Below are positions 23,401 through 35,400 of a DNA stretch of 64,000 bases, piece by piece. A model generated the notes under the pieces. The model did not search any database and had not been told where the DNA came from. It saw only the letters and a list, made by a program, of their open reading frames with translations. The first letter of the stretch is position 1. Every line of letters starts with the position of its first letter. This DNA is from Xiphophorus maculatus (Eukaryota > Chordata > Actinopteri > Cyprinodontiformes > Poeciliidae), in the NCBI RefSeq assembly GCF_002775205.1, contig NC_036450.1:4899199-4963198 (forward strand), written 5' to 3'. Made by a program: the position numbers and the translations under genes.

Positions 23401-26400
23401 CTATTATTAAACAATTCTTCAAAATGTGTTTTTTCCAGTCAACAATGTTCCTCTTTACTGATTTAAGGGACTGTTTTATATATAATTATGTTGCCTTTTG
23501 TTGTGAACTGGTTCAGTCTATAGATGGGCCTCCAGCCATGAAGGACTGAACTAACGGCAACAAGGAGGCTGGCAAGAGAAATATTAAATTCCTCTATGAA
23601 CTAAATTAATCCCATGTCAGTTTTAACAGAAAGAGTCCAATGAAGCCTGAGAATCAAGGCTGGGCTGAAGAACAGCATCAGGCTTAGTTTGAGGATCAGC
23701 ATCAGAGCTGGTTTGAGGGAAAACAGCAGCTTGAATCAAAGCAGAGCAAATCTGGAATTTCATCTTTCCATTTTTTAACTGTTGGATACAGAAATGAAAA
23801 ACTGTTTTTTGAACAAAAATTACAAAACTCATGTGAGAAAAAATAGAAACAAATTTGCTCCTAAAACAATCCAAAAACAAGCACTTCTTTCATTTCTAAT
23901 TATTTATTATTCTTTCTACTGTTATACTTAAATTCAATTTAAAAACAGCTTATTGATCCCAAAAGGAAATAAAATCTTCTTGTGACTCAAATGAATTCAA
24001 ATTCTTCAAAGGGTTATTTTAGATATTAATGACTGTTTAGCTTAAAAGATCTCTTGTGGTCTGTATAACAGTGAATTTCAAGAAGGTTCTGACTTTATAT
24101 TATATATATTCTAGATAAATTCCTCTACTTGTTTCTCTGAATATAGATGATTATTTTAACATGTTGCTCATCCTCTTCCTGTTACTGAAACATTTCCACT
24201 TATTCTAGAATCTATAATTGCTCTCAGCCATATCTCTTCAATGCCAATAATATCTGTTAATGTAATTTATCTGAACAGTCTAACTTCCTGTCCATCAACC
24301 AATCAGCTTCTTGTATTTTCTCAGTAGATCCATCAGTGGAAGCCCCGCCCAGCCCATGATGCTCCTGGTTTGTGAAGACAGAGAGACAAACTGAACTCTG
24401 ATAGGAAACAGTTTCAAACTGATTTTCTCTCTCCAACCTCTTGGTTCCACATGGAGCTATATTTGGCCCCCTGCTGCTCTGACTACCATGTCATTGTGGT
24501 TCCAGTAGATGGGTCGGTTTCCCAGGTTCATACAGCACCATGTGGAAAATGGTGCTATATGGTAATAGGCTGTTCTTTGCAAAGTTACACAGTCAAAATT
24601 AACAGAAATAATTTTAGTTATTCAACTGTCATAACAGACAAAATGATGTTCAGAATATCAAGTTATATTTTCACCATGTTATTCATTAACTTATAAATCC
24701 CATCGTTCCAAACTAAATATTTAATTGTCAAACTGTTGGGTTCCTGGGTGTTTCCTGTCTGTGGTTGGGGTTGCTGTTTCCCTGTCCATCCTTCAGGGGG
24801 CGCCTGGCAGTCATTCCTGGAGGGCGTGGACCAGCTGATATTCATCACCTGCACTGCATGATCTCATTTGGAGGAGCATAAGAGGAGGAGGCAGCCTACA
24901 CACCAGTGCCAGAGTGTTTTGCCAGTTTTGGTATTACAGGCCACCTGAAGTTCTCCAGTGATCGAACTTTGTGAATTTCTAGTGATTCTTTGTTTTTTTT
25001 TGTGCCTCCATAGGAACTCTCACTACAGAAGCTGTGAACCCCTTAGTGGAAATCCAGCGCAGAACCTCTCCTTGTGACGCCGGTGGATTATTGCCCACCG
25101 GATGCCCAAGTCCATGAATCCCACCTTGGTGATCGGATCTCCACGCTCGCTGCCTTCCTCTCTCCGGCCATAACGAAACCCGCCCAGATCTCGTCCGCCC
25201 TCCAGAGCTGCCCCACCACCATAAGCGAAGCAGCAACACTCGACCTCAAGTAATCCGCCCAGGATCCTTCAGACCTTCCCCCCCCCCCGGTCCGTATCAT
25301 CTCAGCTGAAGTAAGAACGTTAAGTTTTTTCCAGCAGTTTACCATTTCCTCCAGTCATCGAACTCACCATACTCTCTCACCCTTAGCTCCAACCAGAAGC
25401 ATCGAATCCTCTCCGGACCAGTTTTTTCCCCTTTTTCTCTGACTGTCATTCTCTGCAATAAATATAATTTTACTGATTTCCCTTGTTCTGTGGGTGTTCT
25501 TGCATGTGGGTCAGACGATTAAAACCCAACATGACAGAACACTCTGGCCAACAATCTGACTCAGCAGAAGCCCTTCGGAGAACCATTCAAGAACAAAACA
25601 CTCAAATTCAAATGCATGACTCTGCTTTACAAGAGTTGGCTAACCGCCAAGCTGAAACCAACAGCCGATTAGAGGAACTAATCACATTTCTTCGCCAGCC
25701 TCCTACCTCCCCGGCTTCCGCATCAGCGGCGTCCACGACTCCAGCTCCAGTTTCTGTTCCACCCTCGGCACCACCTGCTTCCACCGGTTCCGTGAGTACC
25801 ACTGAACCCTGAGAGATTTTCTGGTGAAAGAAGTAAATGCAGGGGCTTTTTGTTACAATGCTCAATCCTTTTCAATTATTCGCCCGAAAGTTTTCCTCAT
25901 GACAATGCAAAGATATCCTTTATCATTTCCCAGCTCTCTGGTCAGGCCCTCAGTTGGGCAGAATCTAGATTTTCATCGTCACTAACCTACGGCTGCACAT
26001 TCGATGAATTTATAAAGGAATTCAAGATGATTTTTTCGCCAGATGCAGATAAGACTTCCGATTCGCGGGATTTATGGATCTTAAAACAAGGTCAATGTAC
26101 AGTTTCTGAATTCGCGGTCGATTTCAGAATTAAAGCAGCAGCTTCGGGTTGGAACCCATCTGCACTCAAAAGTGCGTACTTCCACGCCCTAAGCGAACAA
26201 ATAAAGGATGAACTGGCTACATTAGATGAGCCAGCTACCCTGGATGAATTCATAAATCTTACCATCCGTTTAGATAATCGAATTCGTTCCAGGGAAAGGG
26301 AGAGGCGGAGAAGGGATCCTCCGATAAGAACTTTTTCTTCTGTTCGCCTCTCAAACGCCACTCCTACTCTTACTCCTACTCCGCAGAATAACTTACCGGA

Positions 26401-29400
26401 ACCCGAACCCGAACCCATGCAGGTCGGGCATGCCCGATTAACGCCAGAAGAGAGGCAACGAAGGCTTAAGTCAAGACTCTGTCTTTATTGTGGTGAATCA
26501 GGGCATTTCATCTCAAACTGTGGGCTGCGTTTAAATGCTCAGGTCCATCAGTAGGTGCTGGCATACTGACGGACCATCTCAGAAAAAATGAAACCCCTCG
26601 TCTTCTCCTCCCAGCCATTCTATTCAACAAAGATCAGTCAATTTCGATATCAGCCATGATAGATTCGGGTTGTGAACAAAGCCTAATTGACTCCCAGTTT
26701 GTTCAGCAGATGGGAATTGAGACTATTCCGCTCTCAACCCCATTAAGGGTCTCCGCTCTGAACGGTCGAGCCTTGCCCCAGATCACACACAAGACCAAAC
26801 CAGTTAAAATGATATTATCTGGGAACCATTGTGAAGTCATTTCGTTTTTTGTCTTTCCTGCTGCTAACTCTCCCATTGTTTTGGGATTCTCTTGGTTGCA
26901 GCTCCACAATCCACACATTAACTGGTCAAAAAAGCATGTTGAATCCTGGTCTAGTTTGATCTTGGGGTACCCCAAGGTTCAATCCTAGGACCCCTTTTAT
27001 TCAATATTTATATGCTCCCACTAGCTCAGGTTATAACAGGAAATAATATTAGCTACCACAACTATGCAGATGACACACAGCTCTACATTACGATGTCACC
27101 AGGTGACTCAGAGCCCATCCAATCACTGAACAGATGCTTAGAACAGATAAATGTGTGGATGTGCCAAAACTTTCTCCAGCTGAACAGAAACAAAACTGAA
27201 GTTATTATTTTTGGACCTAAAGAGGAACGATCTAGAGTCAATGCACAGCTTCAGTTATTACAACTGAAAACCAGCGATCAGCCCAAAACCTGGGAGTAGT
27301 GATGGACTCTGACCTGAACCTCCAGAGCCACATAAAGACAGTTACAAAGTCGGCCTTCTATAACCTGAAGAACATTTCCAGGATTAAAGGACTAATGTCT
27401 CAGCCAGATCTAGAGAAACTCGTCCATGCGTTCATCTTCAGTCGTATTGATTATTGCAACAGCGTCTTCACAGGTCTGTCCAACAAATCAATCAAACAGC
27501 TGCAGCTGATCCAGAATGCTGCTGCTGGCGTTCTCACTAAAACCAGGAAGATAGAGCACATAACACCAGTTCTAAAGTCCCTCCACTGGCTCCCTGTAGC
27601 TCAAAGAATAGACTTTAAAATATTGTTGTTAGTTTATAAATCACTGAACGGCTTAGCACCACAATACATTAAAGATATGCTTTTATTGTATCAACCTTCC
27701 AGACCTCTCAGGTCTTCCGGTTCTGGTCTGCTCTGCATCCCCAGAACCAGAACCAAACGAGGAGAAGCAGCTTTCAGCATCTATGCACCACGAATTTGGA
27801 ACAAACTTCCAGAAAACTGTAAAACAGCTGAAACACTGACTTCTTTTAAATCTCAACTGAAAACCCACCTGTTTAGAATTGTATTTGAAATGTAATCAAT
27901 TACAAATTTATTGATGTAACTTGACTTAATGATTGATTCTATATTGCATTGTGATTCTGTGTTTGTTATGATGTAAAGCACTTTGAAATGCCTTGCTGCT
28001 GAAATGTGCTATACAAATAAAATTTGATTGATTGATTGATTGATTGGTCAGTTTCTTGTCATTCTACTTGTCTCCATTCCGCAGTTCCTTCAGGTCCTTC
28101 CCCAGCGAAGCAGCAGGATGCAGACCCTGTCGATCTGTCCCTAATCCCAGCTGAGTATCATGACCTATCTCCAGTCTTCAGTAAGTCACATGCTCTTTCT
28201 CTACCTCCACACCGTCCATATCCTTCCGTCCAGGTTCCAGGAACATAAAACCAGACGCCCTTTCCAGAATGTTCTCCCCAGATGAGTCCGAAAAGGTTCC
28301 AGCCACCATCTTGCCCCCCAGCTGTACCGTGGCTACCTTGACATGGGAGGTTGAAGGTCTTATTCAGCAGGCTCTACAGTCCGAACCTGATCCAGGTACT
28401 GGTCCCCCGAACAGAATGTATGTTCCTCCCTCCGTTAGGGCCCGAGTAATCCATTGGCTACACACCTCTAAATTCTCAGCCCATCCTGGGATCAGTCGCA
28501 CCATTGCTCTTGCATCTCGTCGTTTTTGGTGGCCCTCTCTCCATAAGGACATCAAAGAATATGTCCTGGCCTGCCCAATTTGTGCCAGAAACAAACCTTC
28601 ACATCAGCGTCCTGCTGGTCTGTTACAACCCCTCGCCATCCCCAGACGTCCTTGGTCCCATATTTCCATAGATTTTGTTACTGGATTGCCCCCCTCCAAG
28701 GGCATGACAACCATCCTCACCATTATCGACCGCTTTTCTAAATGTTGCCATCTCATTCCCCTCAGAAAACTGCCTTCAGCTCTCCAGACCGCTCAACTCT
28801 TGATAAAACATGTGTTCCGACTCCATGGTATCCCTGTTGAGATCCTGTCTGACAGAGGCCCGCAATTTACCTCTCAGGTTTGGAAACAGTTTAGCGCGGC
28901 GCTTGGAGCTAAGGTGTCTCTCACCTCTGGTCATCATCCTCAAGCCAACGGTCAGTCTGAAAGGATGAATCAAGAACTCGAGAACACTCTCAGATGCGTT
29001 ACTTCCTCCAATCCTGTCCTCTGGTCTCAGTTTCTGCCCTGGGTGGAGTACGCACATAACTCTCATGTTTCTGCATCCACTGGGTTCTCTCCTTTTGAAG
29101 TGTCCCTAGGTTATCAACCACCGTTGCTGTCTGCTGATGAACACCAAATTGCTGTCACCTCGGTTCAGCACCACATCCGCCGCTGTAAGTCAATTTGGAA
29201 TAAGACCATTTCTGCACTCAATCGTACTGCGGACTTGAATCGGCGTGTGGCTGACCGCAAGCGGCGTCCTGCACCACAATACTCACCTGGACAAGAGGTT
29301 TGGCTATCCTCTAAGGACATTCCGTTGAAGTCCATGTCTAAGAAGTTATCTCCACGTTACATTGGTCCTTACGTTATTGAATCTGTCATCAGTCCATCTG

Positions 29401-32400
29401 CCGTTCGTCTCCGTTTACCCTCTTCTCTTCGTGTCCACCCCACCTTCCACGTCTCTCAGATCAAGCCTGTTCAGACCAGCTCCTTGTGCCCTCCTGCCGA
29501 GCCCCCTCCTCCCGCCCTTGATGTGAACGGGCACCCGGCTTATGCGGTCCGTCGGATTGTGGCCTCCCGGCGGCGGGGTAGAGGGTGGCAGTATCTCATT
29601 GACTGGGAGGGTTATGGCCCAGAGGACCGCTCTTGGGTGCCTGGGTCCTTCCTTTTAGATTCTACTTTGATCTCTGATTTCAATGCTTCCTCCTCTTCGG
29701 TTGGACCGCCTGGTGGCGGTCGTTGAGGGGGTGGTACTGTTGGGTTCCTGGGTGTTTCCTGTCTGTGGTTGGGGTTGCTGTTTCCCTGTCCATCCTTCAG
29801 GGGGCGCCTGGCAGTCATTCCTGGAGGGCGTGGACCAGCTGATATTCATCACCTGCACTGCATGATCTCATTTGGAGGAGCATAAGAGGAGGAGGCAGCC
29901 TACACACCAGTGCCAGAGTGTTTTGCCAGTTTTGGTATTACAGGCCACCTGAAGTTCTCCAGTGATCGAACTTTGTGAATTTCTAGTGATTCTTTGTTTT
30001 TTTTTGTGCCTCCATAGGAACTCTCACTACAGAAGCTGTGAACCCCTTAGTGGAAATCCAGCGCAGAACCTCTCCTTGTGACGCCGGTGGATTATTGCCC
30101 ACCGGATGCCCAAGTCCATGAATCCCACCTTGGTGATCGGATCTCCACGCTCGCTGCCTTCCTCTCTCCGGCCATAACGAAACCCGCCCAGGTCTCGTCC
30201 GCCCTCCAGAGCTGCCCCACCACCATAAGCGAAGCAGCAACACTCGACCTCAAGTAATCCGCCCAGGATCCTTCAGACCTTCCCCCCCCCCCCCCGGTCC
30301 GTATCATCTCAGCTGAAGTAAGAACGTTAAGTTTTTTCCAGCAGTTTACCATTTCCTCCAGTCATCGAACTCACCATACTCTCTCACCCTTAGCTCCAAC
30401 CAGAAGCATCGAATCCTCTCCGGACCAGTTTTTTCCCCTTTTTCTCTGACTGTCATTCTCTGCAATAAATATAATTTTACTGATTTCCCTTGTTCTGTGG
30501 GTGTTCTTGCATGTGGGTCAGACGATTAAAACCCAACATGACACAAACTACAAATTTAGCTTCAAACTAAATGTTTCCCAGCAGACTGACTAAAGACATT
30601 TCTCCCTCTTCCTCCTCTATCAGACCTTCTCTGCTCCTGCAGCAGGTTCCTCCATACCTGAGAGTTTCCAGTTCTGTAGGTAATAAAAATCAAAAACAGT
30701 CACATGTACAATGGATTAGGAAGTCTAACAACTGCTGGGAGGAAGGATCTGCAATAATGTTCCTTGTGTACCAGGATGCAGCAATCTGTCAAGTATCCAG
30801 AGCTACACTATCAATGTTAGCCTGAACCCAACCTTTCTAAATATTTCTCTTCTTGGTTCATTCAGGCTGCAGTAAAAGAAAACCAGCCATGTTTGTGTCC
30901 AGACTTAGCATGGTTACCCATCTCACAGTAAGACATCTATTATTATTTTACTCTATTATTGAAAAAAACATTTGCATCATAACTGATAGAATATAATGGA
31001 CAGAAATCTGGTTTCACCAGGATTGAAAACATTTTACCTGAGAGTTTCCAGGTTGCAGTTTGGACTCTTCAGTCCAGCAGAGAGAAGCTTCACTCCTAAA
31101 TCCCACAGCTCGTTGTTACTCAGGTCCAGTTCTCTGAGACTGGAGGACTGGGAGCTGAGAACTGAGGACAGAGCTTCACAGCTTCTCCATGAGAGGTTAC
31201 AGTCACTCAGTCTGAGGAAACAGAGAGAAAAATCTGTTATTCAGCAAATCAGAAATATTTATTTCTTTATTTCCAGTCAAGAATTTTCTTCTTGGAAAGA
31301 TTGAAATGACTTTTTACTTCACATATTTTTATGTTGACCTTTATTGTGAACTGGATCATTTTGTAGATGGCTCTCCTGTCTTGAAGGATTGAACAACAGA
31401 CAACAAGGAGGCTGGCAAGAGAAATATTACAATCCACCATGAACTAAATGAATCCAGTGTCAGTTTTAACAGAAAGAGTCCAGTGGAAATCTAGGCTGAA
31501 TAACAGCATCAGAGCTGGTTTGAGGGAAAACACCAGCTTCAAGCAAAGCAGAGAGAATCTCAGATTTCATCTTTCCCTTTTTAACTGCTTGGATACGGAG
31601 ATGGAAAACTGAGCAGCAACTGACAAAAGCTGTTCCTTTGAGCAACAAGCTAACTATTCAGTTTCAAACTAAATGTTTCCCAGCAGACTGACTAAAGACA
31701 TTTCTCCCTCTTCCTCCTCTATCAGACCTTCTCTGCTCCTGCAGCAGGTTCCTCCATACCTGAGAGCTTCCAGTCTCCAGTGTGGATCCTTCAGTCCAGC
31801 CGACAGCAGCTTCACTCCTGAGTCTCCTGGATGATTGTAGTTCAGGTCCAACTCTTTCAGATGGGAGGGGTTGGAGGTCAGAGCTGAGGCCAGAGAAGCA
31901 CAGCCTTCCTCTGAGACCAAACAGCCTGATAAGCTGCAGACACACAATTCATCACATGATGAGAATATGAGAACATTGAGGTAGAACCCAAGGTCTGAAC
32001 TGATCATTTTCACAAGAGGAAAAAAGTCAATAAATTAAATTGTAACTAAAATGAAATAGTAATAAAACTCTAATTCCGTTAAATGAGTAATAAAAATCAA
32101 CATTTGTCACTTATAGAACAGATCAGAATAGAAACATCCTTCATTTTTCCACAGCAGGAAGTTCAGGTTTACCAGCAACAAGTTTAAGGTAAATGGAAAA
32201 ATAAAACATTGAAGAAAAGGTAAAAATAAAAAATAATAAGAGGCTGTAGAGTAAGGACACATTTATAATAGAGGGATAATAATGCTGTACATTTAATAAA
32301 AATATCATAATCAGTTTGAAAAAATGTGCAGCTGAGTAGAGCAATTTATAATCATATGTAAGAGTTTTTGGGAGCAGTTCTGGTTAGAATGTCTAACAAC

Positions 32401-35400
32401 TCCTGGGAGGAAGGATCTGCAATAATGCTCTTTTTTTCTTACAAAGCTGGATTGCAAGAGTCTTTGTTGCTCTGATCGTTTCACTGGCCTGGTGGAGCAG
32501 ATTTATTTCTATAGATAGGTTTATAGTTGATGCATTTAAAACCAGGAGAGTGGACCAATCACACAGCTGATGCCTCTACATGTTGCCTCGTGCTGCCACT
32601 GCTTGATCTCTGAAGCCTGGATCACCTGCACCTCTTTTCACTCAAACTGGACACAGGCTGACCTGTATGGACATGGGCGTAAATCCCAGGTGGGTCGGGG
32701 GGTCCGGACCCCCGCAATCTTGGAATTGTCCCCCCAAATAAATCATGAAAGAAACCTTTGTATTTAAACAATATCATTATAAAAATGTAATAGAAACAAA
32801 GAAAGAAGTAAATCTGCCATTTATCTAAGAAAAGAACAAGAATTAATTTTAAGGAACCCCCCCACCATTCTTAGAACAATGGTTCAGTCCAAAGTGTAGG
32901 AGGAGCAACAGCAGCTGAACCACAGGCTCCGTTAGAGCCGCTGAAGTGAGGAGCTAGCTGTTAGCTGTGGCTCTGCAGCACAAACAAAAATCCCTCAGTA
33001 AGTAAATACTTAAAGCAAAAGATATGTGCAGTGAACCTTCGCTATTTCGCGGTTCACCTTTCGCGGTCTCGCTTTGCATCGTGTTTTGTGTTCTGCACTC
33101 TGATTGGCTAAACAGTCTCTCCACTTCTTCTCTACCTGTGTGTCAACAACGATGCGGTTTAATATGTACACGTACGTAAAACAGCTTGCCATATTTAACA
33201 TAATCGATGGTGGCATGTCAGTTTATAAGAATCTTTTTGCCCAGAAGAAAAAAGAGCGACAACAACTAGATAACTATGTTCTTCTCTCGAAAAAACACAC
33301 CTGCACCGCGGGCTTTAGAAGAAGAAAACCCGCTACAGAGCGGAGTCAGGATGCAGCGGCTCAGTCAGAAGAGCAGTGAAATACACGCGAGTCACTATTT
33401 GTCCTACTGTACTTTGTTTTGTTTTTTATCATAATCATTTTTTATTTTCTCCCGTTCTAATCCAATGATTCAGGTCGCGGTGGGGCGGCGCTGATCTCCG
33501 CAATTCGGGCACAGGAATCCGCTTTCAGTTCATATTAAAATTATTATTTTACAGTACAGTAGTTATTTGTAAAAGTAAAAAAAAATGTTTATACATTAGT
33601 TTTTATTTGTTAAACAAATGTGTGGGCCTGTAAAAAGGTTTTGTTCTTTGGTCTCAATGTATTATGGAGTATTTCATTGTATAATAATTGTAATAAAAAT
33701 AAAGGTTACTATCCGCGGATTTCGCCTATTACGGTTTCTTTTTGGAACGTAACCTGGGCGAAAAACGAGGATTCACTGTAACACATTTTATTTACTTTCG
33801 CTGCTCAATAGGAAAAAACACACTAAGAAAAATCAGACCACATTTTGTTAATTTCATTAGTTCAGCTGAATCATGATAAACTGCATTATTATGCCTTAAA
33901 TCAAAAGTAGCAAAACTGGCTACATTGCTTTCATAGACTTAGCTCCTTTTCTGTCGAATGTTGCTAATATTTCAATTATGTTTTGCTCTCATCATCTTCA
34001 ATGTAGAGCCTTTAAAACCACAAAATAAATTCTGAACATTTTTCTAGGAAACTCTGGTGCTCAGCATTAAGTTTAAGTTATGATACTTCCCAAATATTCA
34101 ATTTCTACATATTTATAGGTTCTCAGTTGTCCAGGACATAAAAACCCACTTGTTGCACATCCTATCACAGTTCCACTCTGGAATTCACTGAGTTTCTGAC
34201 AGCAACAAATTCTTTAACAAATGTTTGTAAAAACAGTCTACATGCCTAAGTGCTTAATTTCATACACCTGTGGCCATGGAAGTTATTGGAACACTTGATT
34301 ACGCTCATTTAAATGGTGGTCAAATATTTTTTTCAATCTCTGCTAGCAGCTAGTGGATAGATATAACTAGCATCGAGAAAATCTTACCTGAGAGTTTCCA
34401 GGTTGCAGTTTGGACTCTTCAGTCCAGCAGAGAGAAGCTTCACTCCTGAATCCTGCAGGTTGTTGTTACTCAGGTCCAGTTCTCTGAGACTGGAGGACTG
34501 GGAGCTGAGAACTGAGGACAGAGCTTCACAGCTTCTCTCTGAGAGGTTACAGCCATTCAGTCTGAGGAGACAGGGAGAAAAATCTGTTATTTAACAATTC
34601 CTCAAAATGTATGTTCTTTCAAATCAGCAATGTTCTTATTGGACAGAGAAGGAACTATCTTATTTTACACAACCTTTGCATATATTCTGAAATGGTTCAT
34701 TCTACAGTTGGACCTCCAGCCTTAAAGGACTGAACTACAGGTAACAAGGAGGTTGGAAATAGCATTATAAATTTTCATAATTAACTATATTAATCTAATT
34801 TCAATTTTAACAGTGGAGAAGTTTTACTGCTTTAATATGTAACACTATTTCCAGCTGCTGAAGGAAGTCTGTTTATTTTTTGAGCAACAGCCCCAATGAA
34901 GATACAATGCACCAATATATAAACTGCAACATGAATATTTACCTCATAATTAGCAGATTCCTATCTATAAAAACTAGTGTAACAATCTGTGTCCTTACAG
35001 AGCTTTGTTGGAGGCTTTAACCACTGGCAGCAGCCTCAGAAGAACCTCCTCTGAAGCAAAGTATTTCTTCAGGTCAAACACATCCAGATCTTTTCCTGAT
35101 GACACTAAGATGAAACCCAGAGCTGACCACTGAGCAGGAGATAGTTTATCTGTGGAGAGACTTCCTGAAGTCAGAGACTGTTGGATCTCCTCCACTAGAG
35201 AACGATCATTCAGTTCATTCAGACAGTGGAACAGATTGATGCTTTTCTCTGCAGACACATTCTCATTGATCTTCTCCTTGATGTACTGAACTGTTTCCTG
35301 ATTGGTCTGTGAGCTACTTCCTGTCTTTGTCAGCAGACCTTGTAGGAGTCTCTGATTGGTCTGCAGTGAAAGTCCCAGGAGGAAGCGGAGGAACAAGTCC

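Larger units (their letters stand above)
24734..30543 (+). mobile_element. sushi-type Ty3/Gypsy chromovirus, internally deleted, with L2 inserted
   Basis: 5,810 bp bounded by LTRs 24734-25536 and 29738-30543 (TGTTGGG...CATGACA) and an exact 5-bp duplication CAAAC at 24729-24733 and 30544-30548. It carries gag with a zinc knuckle, a protease, and an integrase with a chromodomain, the mark of chromoviruses. Reverse transcriptase and RNase H are missing: the N-terminal pol sequence jumps near 28232 to the segment just before integrase. An L2 LINE sits in the protease-RT spacer. The LTRs differ, by eye, by one substitution and a C-run length, so insertion is recent although the element cannot copy itself alone. 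Confidence 0.95.
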
